Source of the DNA: an uncultured Eubacteriales bacterium
Lineage (GTDB): Bacteria > Bacillota > Clostridia > Oscillospirales > UBA644
Assembly: GCA_934481505.1 (NCBI GenBank)
Contig: CAKSPP010000070.1
Coordinates: forward strand, 1-6,949
Direction of reading: 5' to 3'
Length of the DNA stretch: 6,949 nucleotides
Shown piece by piece: positions 1 through 6,484 of this stretch. A program made the position numbers and the translations under genes. Position 1 is the stretch's first letter. Each line of letters starts with the position of its first letter. Below the pieces are notes generated by a model. It saw nothing but the letters and a program-made list of their open reading frames with translations. It did no database searches and was not told the origin of the DNA.

Positions 1-19
1 CTCTTGCGACAGCTCAATT

Positions 20-48
20 ATTATACCACACAAAAATCCCCTTGTCAA
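20..48 (-). promoter_or_regulatory. Perfect-consensus sigma-A (sigma-70 type) promoter firing leftward out of the window
   Basis: On the minus strand the -35 hexamer TTGACA (48-43) and the -10 hexamer TATAAT (25-20) are both exact consensus, with exactly 17 bp between them. A TGG triplet (28-26) directly before the -10 supplies the TGn extended -10 element. Transcription would start near position 13-14 and leave the window almost at once, so the product is not visible. Such a promoter is typical of strongly expressed or stable-RNA genes, but the identity of the downstream gene is not shown here. Confidence 0.85.
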
Positions 49-93
49 TACCTTTTTCTGTAACGCTTTTGTGAACTCTCGGCTTTTTTTGAT

Positions 94-124
94 AAAAAAA
101 TTGCCGCCTTCGGCTGAAAGCGGC
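94..124 (-). terminator. Intrinsic terminator after the aminotransferase gene
   Basis: Ten bases beyond the aminotransferase stop codon, the minus strand has a GC-rich stem. GCCGC (124-120) pairs with GCGGC (107-103), and a further TTC/GAA pairing lies inside it after one mismatch. The stem is followed by AA and then seven T residues (100-94). This is the classic layout of a Rho-independent terminator, and it closes the asnS-aminotransferase unit just before the next leftward promoter. Confidence 0.8.
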
Positions 125-134
125 TTTGAGTTTT

Positions 135-1418
135 TTAAGAAAGTTTTTCAAGAAGTTTTTCGCTTGCGGCAATTTTCACACAGAGGCAGAACATCTTCAT
201 CGCAGTTCGGAGTTCCTCAACGGGAGGATAGGACGGTGCGATTCTGATATTTCTGTCACGAGGGTCTATTCCGTACGGGAAAGTCGCTCCGGCAGGAGTC
301 ATCTTTACGCCTGCGTCTTTAAGGAGCTGAATCGTTCTCTTCGCACAGCCGTCCGTAAGGTCGACGCTTACGAAATAGCCGCCTTTCGGTTCCGTCCATT
401 CGGCAATTCCCAAATCTCTTATCGTGTCGAGTTCTTCAAGCACCGCCGCAAAACGGGGACGGAGAAGAGCCGCATGAAGTTTCATATGAGCTTTTACGCC
501 TTCAAGATTTTTGAAATAGCGGATATGACGGAGCTGATTTATCTTGTTTGGGCCTATTGTCTGGGCGGACATCTGATTTTTGATAAGCTCGATATTGTTT
601 TTGCTTGCACCGAGAGCCGCAAGACCTCCGCCGGGGAAAGTTATCTTGGAAGTTGAGGTATATGTAAAGAGCATATCCTCTTTTCCGGTCTTTCGGAGTT
701 CGTCCATTAAATTAAGGAGGACGGGAGCGTCTTCTTCAAGTTCGTGGACGGCATAGGCGTTATCCCAGAAAATTCTGAAATCCTTTGCTTTCGGAGAAAG
801 GTTTGCGAAACGGCGGACGACTTCGTCCGAATAAACTTTTCCTTCGGGGTTCGAAAAACGGGGAACGCACCAGATACCCTTGACGGTTTCGTCTTCCGAA
901 ACGTATTTTTCGACAAGATCCATATCGGGGCCGTCGTCGTTTGTCGGAATGTTTATCATATTTATGCCGAACGTCTGACAGACGAAAAAGTGTCTGTCAT
1001 ATCCGGGAACCGGACAAAGGAAGCTTATCTTATCATATTTACCCCACGGTTTTTCGGAACCGTAAACACCGAACTGCATTGCACGGGCAATGGTGTCGTA
1101 CATCATGTTAAGGCTGCTGCTGTCGCCGACAATGGTTTCTTCGCCGGAAGCCATTCCGAGGATCTGTGCGAAGAGGTCTTTTGCCTCTTTTATGCCGTCA
1201 AGTCCTCCGTAGTTTCGGCAGTCGGTGCCGTCGGCGGCGATACACTGTTCGGTTTTGGTGATAATTCCGAGCAGGTCTTCCGAAAGGTCAAGCTGTTCGG
1301 AAGAGGGCTTTCCTCTCGACATATCGAGGGAAAGGTGTTTTTCTTTATATGAAGCGTACTCTTTTACGAGACTGTCATGAAGTGTTTTAAGTTCGCTTTT
1401 TGAAAGATCTTTGAGCAT
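135..1418 (-). CDS. Aspartate aminotransferase-type PLP enzyme, subgroup Ic (class I/II fold)
   Basis: A 427-residue, cytoplasmic pyridoxal-phosphate aminotransferase of the family once annotated MocR-like and now linked to aspartate aminotransferases of subgroup Ic; it would interconvert aspartate and oxaloacetate with glutamate/2-oxoglutarate. Visible active-site features are the N-terminal SRGKPS segment (34-39), NYGGLDG (69-75), PVPGYDRHF with a cofactor-stacking Tyr140, WDNAYAVHEL (218-227) with Asp219 for the PLP pyridine nitrogen and Tyr222, STSKIT with Lys258 as Schiff-base lysine, and NIRIAPS with Arg392 as probable substrate-carboxylate arginine. Length is full for the family. The ATG at 1418 follows an AGAAGGT Shine-Dalgarno sequence with an 8-nt spacer. 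It lies 22 bp after asnS on the same strand with no promoter between, so the two are probably co-transcribed; this neighbourhood favours aspartate as substrate. Family assignment is firm, exact substrate is inferred. Confidence 0.9.
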   Translation of the reverse strand: MLKDLSKSELKTLHDSLVKEYASYKEKHLSLDMSRGKPSSEQLDLSEDLLGIITKTEQCIAADGTDCRNYGGLDGIKEAKDLFAQILGMASGEETIVGDSSSLNMMYDTIARAMQFGVYGSEKPWGKYDKISFLCPVPGYDRHFFVCQTFGINMINIPTNDDGPDMDLVEKYVSEDETVKGIWCVPRFSNPEGKVYSDEVVRRFANLSPKAKDFRIFWDNAYAVHELEEDAPVLLNLMDELRKTGKEDMLFTYTSTSKITFPGGGLAALGASKNNIELIKNQMSAQTIGPNKINQLRHIRYFKNLEGVKAHMKLHAALLRPRFAAVLEELDTIRDLGIAEWTEPKGGYFVSVDLTDGCAKRTIQLLKDAGVKMTPAGATFPYGIDPRDRNIRIAPSYPPVEELRTAMKMFCLCVKIAASEKLLEKLS

Positions 1419-1440
1419 TTACCAATACCTTCTTTTTATA

Positions 1441-2835
1441 TTAAAACTCAGCGTTTCCGACTGTTCTGGGGAACGGAATTACATCGCGGATATTGCCGAT
1501 ACCCGTAAGATACATTATAAGTCTTTCAAAGCCGAGGCCGTAGCCCGCGTGTTTTACGCTGCCGTAGCGGCGGAGGTCGGAATACCACCAGTAATCCTCT
1601 TCTTTGAGTCCGCAGCGTTCGAGAGCGGCTTTGTAATAGTCTTCTCTTTCTTCTCTCTGGCTTCCGCCGATAATTTCGCCGACGCCGGGAACAAGAAGGT
1701 CCATTGCGGCAACGGTCTTGCCGTCGTCGTTAAGTCTCATATAGAAAGCCTTGATTTCTTTCGGATAGTCGATGACGAAAACAGGCTTTTTGAAGATTTT
1801 TTCAGTGAGATATCTCTCGTGTTCGGTCTGCAAATCGCAGCCCCAGAAAACGGGATAGTCGAATTCGTCTTTATGCTCTTCGAGGAGTTTTACCGCCTCG
1901 GTATATGTTATGCAGCCGAATTCAGCGTTGACAAGAGCGTTGAGTCTTTCGAGAAGCTCTTTATCCATGAAGTTGTTGAAGAATTTCATTTCTTCGGGGC
2001 ATTTTTCCAGAACTTCGCGGATAACGTATTTTATCATATCTTCCGCAAGAGCCATATCGTCCTTTAAGTCGGCGAACGCGATTTCGGGTTCTATCATCCA
2101 GAATTCCGCGGCGTGGCGGGTGGTGTTCGAGTTTTCGGCACGGAAAGTCGGACCGAAAGTGTAGACATTCGAAAACGCAAGGGCGAAAGTTTCGGCGTTG
2201 AGCTGACCCGAAACGGTAAGGTTGGTACTCTTTCCGAAGAAGTCTTTCGAGAAATCGACTTTTCCGTCTTCGGTGAGCGGAGGATTTGTCATATCGAGAG
2301 TTGTAACTCTGAACTGTTCGCCCGCACCCTCGCAGTCGCTTCCTGTAATGAGCGGAGTATGAACATAAACGAAGTTTCTTTCGTTGAAGAACTTATGAAG
2401 AGCGAAAGCCGCAACCGAACGGACGCGGAAAACCGCCGAAAAAGTATTTGTTCTCGGGCGGAGATGGGCGATCTCTCTCAAAAACTCGACCGAATGGCGT
2501 TTTTTCTGCAACGGATAGTCGGGGGTCGATCTGCCCTCTATTTCGATTTTTTCAGCCTTTATCTCAAACGGCTGTTTCATTTCGGGGGTCGCGACGACCT
2601 TGCCGGTGACATAGATTGCCGAGCCGACATTGAGTTTCGCTATCTCTTTATAATTGTCGACAACGCCGTCTTCAAAAACTATCTGTGTGTTTTTGAAATA
2701 AGTTCCGTCGTTGATTTCGATAAAACCGAATTTCTTCGAATCTCTGAGTGTTCTTATCCAGCCCGCGACGGTTATTTCTTTGCCGTCAAAACTTCCGATA
2801 TCTTCGAAAACGGACTTTAATTCTGTTCTTTTCAT
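1441..2835 (-). CDS. asnS: Asparaginyl-tRNA synthetase
   Basis: A 464-residue class IIb aminoacyl-tRNA synthetase that activates asparagine with ATP and charges tRNA-Asn in the cytoplasm. An N-terminal OB-fold anticodon-binding domain (about 18-100, beginning ITVAGWIRTLRDSK) precedes the class II catalytic core. Motif 1 surrounds VHTPLITGSDCEGAGEQF (158-175), motif 2 is FRAENSNTTRHAAEFWMIE (231-249), and motif 3 is GYGLGFERLIMYLTG (431-445) with its conserved Arg438. AsnS is favoured over AspS by the overall length, the lack of the bacterial AspS GAD insertion domain, and the C-terminal IRDVIPFPRT segment typical of AsnS. The ATG at 2835 is preceded by a strong AAAGGAG (2850-2844) with an 8-nt spacer. 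It is first gene of a unit with the aminotransferase downstream and has its own promoter about 45 bp upstream. The protein appears complete with all motifs intact. Confidence 0.96.
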   Translation of the reverse strand: MKRTELKSVFEDIGSFDGKEITVAGWIRTLRDSKKFGFIEINDGTYFKNTQIVFEDGVVDNYKEIAKLNVGSAIYVTGKVVATPEMKQPFEIKAEKIEIEGRSTPDYPLQKKRHSVEFLREIAHLRPRTNTFSAVFRVRSVAAFALHKFFNERNFVYVHTPLITGSDCEGAGEQFRVTTLDMTNPPLTEDGKVDFSKDFFGKSTNLTVSGQLNAETFALAFSNVYTFGPTFRAENSNTTRHAAEFWMIEPEIAFADLKDDMALAEDMIKYVIREVLEKCPEEMKFFNNFMDKELLERLNALVNAEFGCITYTEAVKLLEEHKDEFDYPVFWGCDLQTEHERYLTEKIFKKPVFVIDYPKEIKAFYMRLNDDGKTVAAMDLLVPGVGEIIGGSQREEREDYYKAALERCGLKEEDYWWYSDLRRYGSVKHAGYGLGFERLIMYLTGIGNIRDVIPFPRTVGNAEF

Positions 2836-2878
2836 TGAAACTGCTCCTTTGCGGAAAGTTTTTCTCTATCCAATCTAC

Positions 2879-2907
2879 AATATAACATAATATCAACCGC
2901 CGTTCAA
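2879..2907 (-). promoter_or_regulatory. Promoter of asnS
   Basis: The minus strand carries TTGAAC (2907-2902), a 17-bp spacer, and TATATT (2884-2879), with a TGT extended -10 triplet (2887-2885). The predicted start near 2872 gives an untranslated leader of only about 37 nt before the asnS ATG at 2835. The remaining sequence back to the DUF1848 stop is AT-rich and shows no other structure. Confidence 0.7.
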
Positions 2908-2926
2908 TCTTTTTTGTGAATATTTC

Positions 2927-2949
2927 AAAAAAAATTCGGAACGGAGCTA
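2927..2949 (-). terminator. Possible weak terminator after the DUF1848 gene
   Basis: After the TAG stop of the DUF1848 gene, the minus strand has CGAA followed by eight T residues (2934-2927). Only a short, bulged stem can be drawn upstream (TCGAA against TTCCGA), reaching back over the stop codon. The T-tract is clear but the hairpin is poor, so termination here is uncertain; it would separate this unit from the asnS promoter. Confidence 0.35.
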
Positions 2950-3891
2950 TTCGAGAGTGAGTTGTTCAAAAGGTTGTCCTTTTATAATGAAGCTTTTCTG
3001 AGTGCCGTCGGAAATTTTATCGGTCGGGCGGAGATGCCCTAAAAGCAATGGCGACGCGGGGTCGTGATATTTATAATTTTCGAACGCTTTTTTCGGGTTT
3101 TTATTGGCGTAACAATACTTGCAGCCGTTGAGGCAGGTGTCGTATGCCCCGATATCGCGGCTTTCAATACAATGGCAGCCGCGGCGTGTTCCGTTATGTT
3201 TGAGGTTTTTGAACTCAACGCCGTTTGCCTTGCCGAGAATGTCAAGGGTCATACATCCCGAACGGTGAATCCCGAATTTTTCAAAATCCCCGTCGGTTCC
3301 GCAGGTCTGGATTAAAAGCCCGTGTTTTGCTGCGATTTTTCCGAGTCCCTCGGCAATACGCTGCCTGTCGCTTTCTGTTATCGGAATAAGTTCGGGCATA
3401 TTCGTTTCAAGCTTTTTATACATCTCGACAAAGCTGAAAATGCAGCGGTCGACATATCCCGAAAGCTCTTCCGCCATATATTCAAAAGTTTCGAAATGTC
3501 TTTTTACGGTATATTCCGATGTCAGCAGCACAGGGTCGTACCGCCACGCAACGCGGTTTTTGCCGACAAGCAAAGACAGCTTTTTCAGAGTTTTGATACT
3601 TTCCGAAATTGACGGAACGCCGGGTTCGACGTCTTTTCCGTAGGCGGTTATCGTGTAATAAAAATAAGTGTTGAATTTCGATGTTATCTTTTCGATATCG
3701 GGAAGTATCGGTTCGTAATTTTTCGAGCAGAAAACGACGCAGTCGACTTTTCCGGGCGTAAGTTCGTATCTTGTTACATTATTCGGAAAAAGCGGATTAC
3801 GCGAATAAACGAACCCATCGTCGAAACGCTTTAAGAGCCATTTTGAAAAATATTGAACCGTATCGGTTCTGCCGCCTGTGTTTATTATCAT
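2947..3891 (-). CDS. DUF1848 family protein with C-terminal radical-SAM-like cysteine motif
   Basis: A 314-residue protein of the uncharacterised DUF1848 family. Family landmarks run the whole length: MIINTGGRTD at the N-terminus (usually MIISxSRRTD), RNP (31-33), VDCVVFCSKN (49-58), WRYDPVLLT (116-124), and the C-terminal stretch 239-263. That stretch has CHC (239-241), IGAYDTC, then C253, C257 and C260 spaced CX3CX2C and followed by YAN. This spacing is that of the [4Fe-4S]-binding triad of radical SAM enzymes, so an iron-sulfur role is plausible but not proven. No signal peptide or membrane segment is seen. The frame is open upstream to an ATG at 4020, but that extension overlaps dut by 77 bp and resembles nothing in the family; the ATG at 3891 matches the conserved family start. 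It is the last gene of the lipoprotein-dut unit, separated from dut by 52 bp with a hairpin. Substrate and function are unknown. Confidence 0.9.
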   Translation of the reverse strand: MIINTGGRTDTVQYFSKWLLKRFDDGFVYSRNPLFPNNVTRYELTPGKVDCVVFCSKNYEPILPDIEKITSKFNTYFYYTITAYGKDVEPGVPSISESIKTLKKLSLLVGKNRVAWRYDPVLLTSEYTVKRHFETFEYMAEELSGYVDRCIFSFVEMYKKLETNMPELIPITESDRQRIAEGLGKIAAKHGLLIQTCGTDGDFEKFGIHRSGCMTLDILGKANGVEFKNLKHNGTRRGCHCIESRDIGAYDTCLNGCKYCYANKNPKKAFENYKYHDPASPLLLGHLRPTDKISDGTQKSFIIKGQPFEQLTLE

Positions 3892-3896
3892 TTTTT

Positions 3897-3901
3897 CATC
3901 C
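3897..3901 (-). promoter_or_regulatory. Weak ribosome binding site supporting the 3891 start of the DUF1848 gene
   Basis: The minus strand reads GGATG followed by five A residues before the ATG at 3891. This is only a partial Shine-Dalgarno match, weaker than those of asnS or the radical SAM gene, and it lies just after the intergenic hairpin. It supports the family-based start modestly. Confidence 0.45.
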
Positions 3902-3934
3902 AAAACAAATTCGGAGAGTTCCACTCTCCGAATT
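3901..3934 (-). terminator. Perfect 12-bp hairpin between dut and the DUF1848 gene, possible leaky terminator
   Basis: Ten bases past the dut stop, the minus strand has AATTCGGAGAGT (3934-3923), a GGA loop, and the exact complement ACTCTCCGAATT (3919-3908), then TGTTTTG (3907-3901). A perfect stem followed by a short, interrupted T-run resembles an intrinsic terminator. The DUF1848 start codon is only 10 nt further on and no clear promoter separates the genes, so it may act as a partial terminator, attenuator or mRNA-stabilising end. The opposite strand also has a T-rich run after the stem. Confidence 0.6.
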
Positions 3935-3943
3935 CGAATATTA

Positions 3944-4384
3944 TTATTTTGTTCCGGTAGAGCCGAAGCCGCCGGTGCCGCGTTCCGTTTCGGAAAGGCT
4001 TTCCGCCTCTTCGAATTCAACGCGTAAAAACGGGGTTATGACGAGCTGGGCGATTCTCTCGCCGTCGTCTATTTCCTGTTTTTCGGTCGAATGGTTATGC
4101 AGTGCGACCATGATTTCGCCGCGGTAGTCGCTGTCTATAACCCCGACCTTGTTTGCGGGAGCAAGACCTCTTTTCGAGGCAAGGCCGCTTCTCGCGTAAA
4201 CAAGCCCCGCGTATCCCTCCGGGATTTCCGCCGAAATTCCGGTTTTTATCATTTTGGTCTGACCGGGAAGAATTTCGACTCTTCCGTCGGTTACGGCGTA
4301 CAAGTCCGCCCCTGCGGCAAAGAGAGAGCCGTATTCGGGGATTCTTGCTTTATCGGATAATTTTTTTATTTTTACTTTTACCAT
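3944..4384 (-). CDS. dut: dUTP diphosphatase (dUTPase), trimeric type
   Basis: A 146-residue cytoplasmic enzyme hydrolysing dUTP to dUMP and pyrophosphate, which keeps uracil out of DNA and supplies dUMP for thymidylate synthesis. All five motifs of the homotrimeric family are present in order: AAGADLYA (23-30) with metal/triphosphate-site Asp27, ARSGLASKRG (64-73) with Ser66, GVIDSDYRGEI (81-91) with the catalytic Asp84, GERIAQLVI (108-116), and the C-terminal RGTGGFGSTG (135-144), the flexible arm that closes over the substrate. Length is typical. The ATG at 4384 lies 1 nt after the TAA of the upstream lipoprotein gene, with GGTGGA inside the end of that gene as ribosome site, so translation is probably coupled. 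Nothing is truncated or missing. Confidence 0.96.
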   Translation of the reverse strand: MVKVKIKKLSDKARIPEYGSLFAAGADLYAVTDGRVEILPGQTKMIKTGISAEIPEGYAGLVYARSGLASKRGLAPANKVGVIDSDYRGEIMVALHNHSTEKQEIDDGERIAQLVITPFLRVEFEEAESLSETERGTGGFGSTGTK

Positions 4385-4385
4385 A

Positions 4386-6389
4386 TTATTCCACCGTGAG
4401 GATTCTGGTTTCTTTTATCGTCTGTCCGTTTTTGAGAGTTACGGTAATCGTGACGGTTACGGTTCCCGTAGGAGCGGCTCCGTCCTTTATTGCGACATAA
4501 GCCGTCGCCTGAGTTTTGCCGACCGACGATTTTTCGGCGACAAAGTTTTCGCCGTCCGAAACGGAAATTTCGAAATCGGAAATTTCGGAACCCGAAACGT
4601 CAAATGTAAAGTTTACGGGAGTGTCCGCCGTGATTTTCGACGACGATTCCTTCAAGGAATGAGTTACCTTCTGTTCGGCGGTGACGGTGACTTCGATACT
4701 TCTCGAAACGCTGCCGTCCGAAACTGTTACCGTGGTTTTGCCCTCGCCCTTTGCGGTTATCTTACCGTGAGAATCGACGGTAGCAACGGAAGCGTCGTCC
4801 GTTGTGAATTTAACGCCCGCTTCGGAAGCGGAAATTACTTTTCCGTCTTTTTCGAGAGTAAACCAGCTGTCGGAAGTTTCGCCGACATTAAGAGAAAGGC
4901 TGTTGTTCGTCTTTATTGTGAGATTGCCGCTTTCCGTACCTATATTAAAGGCGTGGGTCGAGGCTTTGTATTCATATCTTCCCGAAGAAGACGTGACGGT
5001 GAAGCGGAGAGTTCCGCTGCCCTCTTTGATTGCGGTTATCGTATAGTCTCCGATATCGTTTACCGAAACATTGAAATATTCGGTGAAGCTGTCGTCAAAG
5101 GAAACGAGAAGCTGTTTTTTCTCAGTCGCACTTATCGACGGGGAGAACGTAAGTTTAAGAGTCGATTTTTCGCCGACCTTGAAAGAAGACTTCATCGACG
5201 GAGTAACCGTTATCGTCGGCAGATTTTCGTTTGCGGGATTAACCGTTACGGTTCCTTTTTTCGAAAGTGCACCGACGCGGCAGGTTATTGTTACGGTCGT
5301 TGTTTCGGTGACGGTTCCTTTGAGCTGGAAGTCGCCGGTCTTCGAATTTACATAAACAAGAGACGGGTTTGAAGAAGTCCAGCTTACGACGTTTGTCGTG
5401 TTTGTCGGGGTTACGGTCGCCTTGAAATTATAGACCTTTGTATCTCCGCTTGTCAAAGTGAAAGCACTTGTCGCAAAGGAAAGACCCGTTGCCTTTATTT
5501 CGTTTGATTCGTCCTCGACCGTGACTTCGCAGGAAGCCGTTTTTTCGGAAAGGATATCGTGGACTGTTGCGGTAATCGTCGCCTTACCTCTCTGTCTTGC
5601 GGTGACGACGCCCTTGGACGAAACGGTTGCAACCGACGGGTCGCTTGACGACCAGGTTATTTCAAGTCCGAGGTTCGACGGGGTGACGGTCGCGGTGAGC
5701 TGTTCGGTATCTCCCGTTGTAAGGGACAAAGTATCTTTATCGATAACAAATTTTGTGACAAGGTTCTTTTCTTCCGAAACGGTTACTTTTGCGACGGACG
5801 AAAAAGAGCCGTCATCGGTTTTTGCGGTAATCGTCGCTTTTCCGACGGCAACGCCCGTAATTTTTCCGTCGGCAGAAACCGACACGATATTTTCGTCGGA
5901 CGAAGTTACGGTATAGCTGCGGTTATCGGCGTTTCCGGGATAAACGGTAAGTCTCGGAGAGAAAGTCTGACCTTTGACTATTTCGATCTCGGCGTCGGGA
6001 TAACCGAATTTTTCGAGAGTTACGCCGTTTTTGACAACCTTAATTTTGCAGTTATAGCTGACATTTATATTTTCCGACGATTCGGCGGCGGAAGAAACCT
6101 TGGCGGTAACGGTTGCCGTTCCCTCGGAATTCGCAACGACAAATCCGTTTTCGTCGACGGTCGCTATTTTTTCGTCGGACGACGACCATTCTATCGTTGT
6201 TTTGGCAATATCCGAAGCACTCGTTCCTATCACGGAAAGAGCGTAGCCTTCCCCTATTTTCAGTTCAAGGTCTTTATCGGAAATCTTATAGCGGTAGCTG
6301 TTGATAAGATCCGAAGAAGAGCAGGAACACATAATAAACACAAGAAGTATAAGACATATCGCAGAAAGTACGGTCTTCTTTTTCGTCAT
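4386..6389 (-). CDS. Secreted lipoprotein of tandem bacterial Ig-like (Big_2-type) domains
   Basis: A 667-residue protein predicted to be exported and lipid-anchored on the outer face of the membrane. MTKKK plus a hydrophobic stretch (about 6-20) forms a signal peptide ending in MCSC, with Cys23 as the likely lipidated residue, followed by a Ser-rich linker. The rest is beta-rich and Ser/Thr/Val-rich, divisible into about seven Ig-like repeats: roughly 36-118, 121-205, 211-292, 298-384, 391-483, 489-570 and 575-667. Repeats 1, 3 and 4 carry the Big_2 signature W(S/T)SS(D/N) at Trp68, Trp246 and Trp337; repeats 1, 3 and 6 have IATV/VATV, and repeats 1, 2, 3 and 6 a G(K/V/F)(I/V) strand followed by GKAT/GTAT/GKTT. 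Repeats 5 and 7 are diverged. No catalytic, LPXTG or S-layer domain is seen. Such arrays usually serve as surface spacers or adhesion/carbohydrate-contact modules; the specific role is unknown. The ATG at 6389 follows AGGTG with a 6-nt spacer. Confidence 0.88.
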   Translation of the reverse strand: MTKKKTVLSAICLILLVFIMCSCSSSDLINSYRYKISDKDLELKIGEGYALSVIGTSASDIAKTTIEWSSSDEKIATVDENGFVVANSEGTATVTAKVSSAAESSENINVSYNCKIKVVKNGVTLEKFGYPDAEIEIVKGQTFSPRLTVYPGNADNRSYTVTSSDENIVSVSADGKITGVAVGKATITAKTDDGSFSSVAKVTVSEEKNLVTKFVIDKDTLSLTTGDTEQLTATVTPSNLGLEITWSSSDPSVATVSSKGVVTARQRGKATITATVHDILSEKTASCEVTVEDESNEIKATGLSFATSAFTLTSGDTKVYNFKATVTPTNTTNVVSWTSSNPSLVYVNSKTGDFQLKGTVTETTTVTITCRVGALSKKGTVTVNPANENLPTITVTPSMKSSFKVGEKSTLKLTFSPSISATEKKQLLVSFDDSFTEYFNVSVNDIGDYTITAIKEGSGTLRFTVTSSSGRYEYKASTHAFNIGTESGNLTIKTNNSLSLNVGETSDSWFTLEKDGKVISASEAGVKFTTDDASVATVDSHGKITAKGEGKTTVTVSDGSVSRSIEVTVTAEQKVTHSLKESSSKITADTPVNFTFDVSGSEISDFEISVSDGENFVAEKSSVGKTQATAYVAIKDGAAPTGTVTVTITVTLKNGQTIKETRILTVE

Positions 6390-6416
6390 TTAATACACCT
6401 GACCTTTCGTTGCTTC

Positions 6417-6445
6417 ATTTTAACATCTTTTAATTTCTTTGTCAA
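6417..6445 (-). promoter_or_regulatory. Promoter of the lipoprotein-dut(-DUF1848) unit
   Basis: The minus strand has a consensus TTGACA (6445-6440), a 17-bp spacer, and TAAAAT (6422-6417), with TGT (6425-6423) as an extended -10. Transcription should start near 6410, leaving about 20 nt of leader before the lipoprotein ATG at 6389. Confidence 0.8.
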
Positions 6446-6484
6446 CAAAATACGCAAAAAATCCACAAATATGAAAATATTGCC

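Noticed and set aside
126..656. Rightward open frame of 176 codons opposite the aminotransferase gene
   Set aside because: It is a shadow of the aminotransferase coding strand, with no ribosome site or promoter and no recognisable domain. The same holds for 744-1352 and 707-916.
1411..2820. Rightward open frames of 218, 84 and 235 codons opposite asnS
   Set aside because: They lie wholly opposite a well-supported asnS and have low-complexity Phe/Ser/Glu-rich translations expected from antisense of its codons.
3888..3899. Three-codon reading frame (MKK) starting at 3899 and overlapping the DUF1848 start
   Set aside because: An ATG arising by chance in an A-run. It is too short to weigh as a leader peptide without other evidence.
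3892..4020. N-terminal extension of the DUF1848 frame to an ATG at 4020
   Set aside because: It overlaps dut, lacks family similarity, and the family start maps to 3891.
4659..5916. Long rightward frames (237, 94 and 152 codons) opposite the Ig-like lipoprotein
   Set aside because: Antisense of Val/Thr/Ser-rich repeats gives stop-poor frames. No start signals or homology are seen.
4386..6389. Short recurring DNA words such as acggttac within the lipoprotein gene
   Set aside because: They reflect repeated Val-Thr codons in Ig strands, not a DNA repeat array or CRISPR; spacing is irregular and there are no conserved repeat units.
6455..6470. DnaA-box-like ATCCACA in the divergent intergenic region
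   Set aside because: It matches only 7 of 9 consensus positions, is a single copy, and has no dnaA/dnaN context or cluster, so it is no evidence for an origin.
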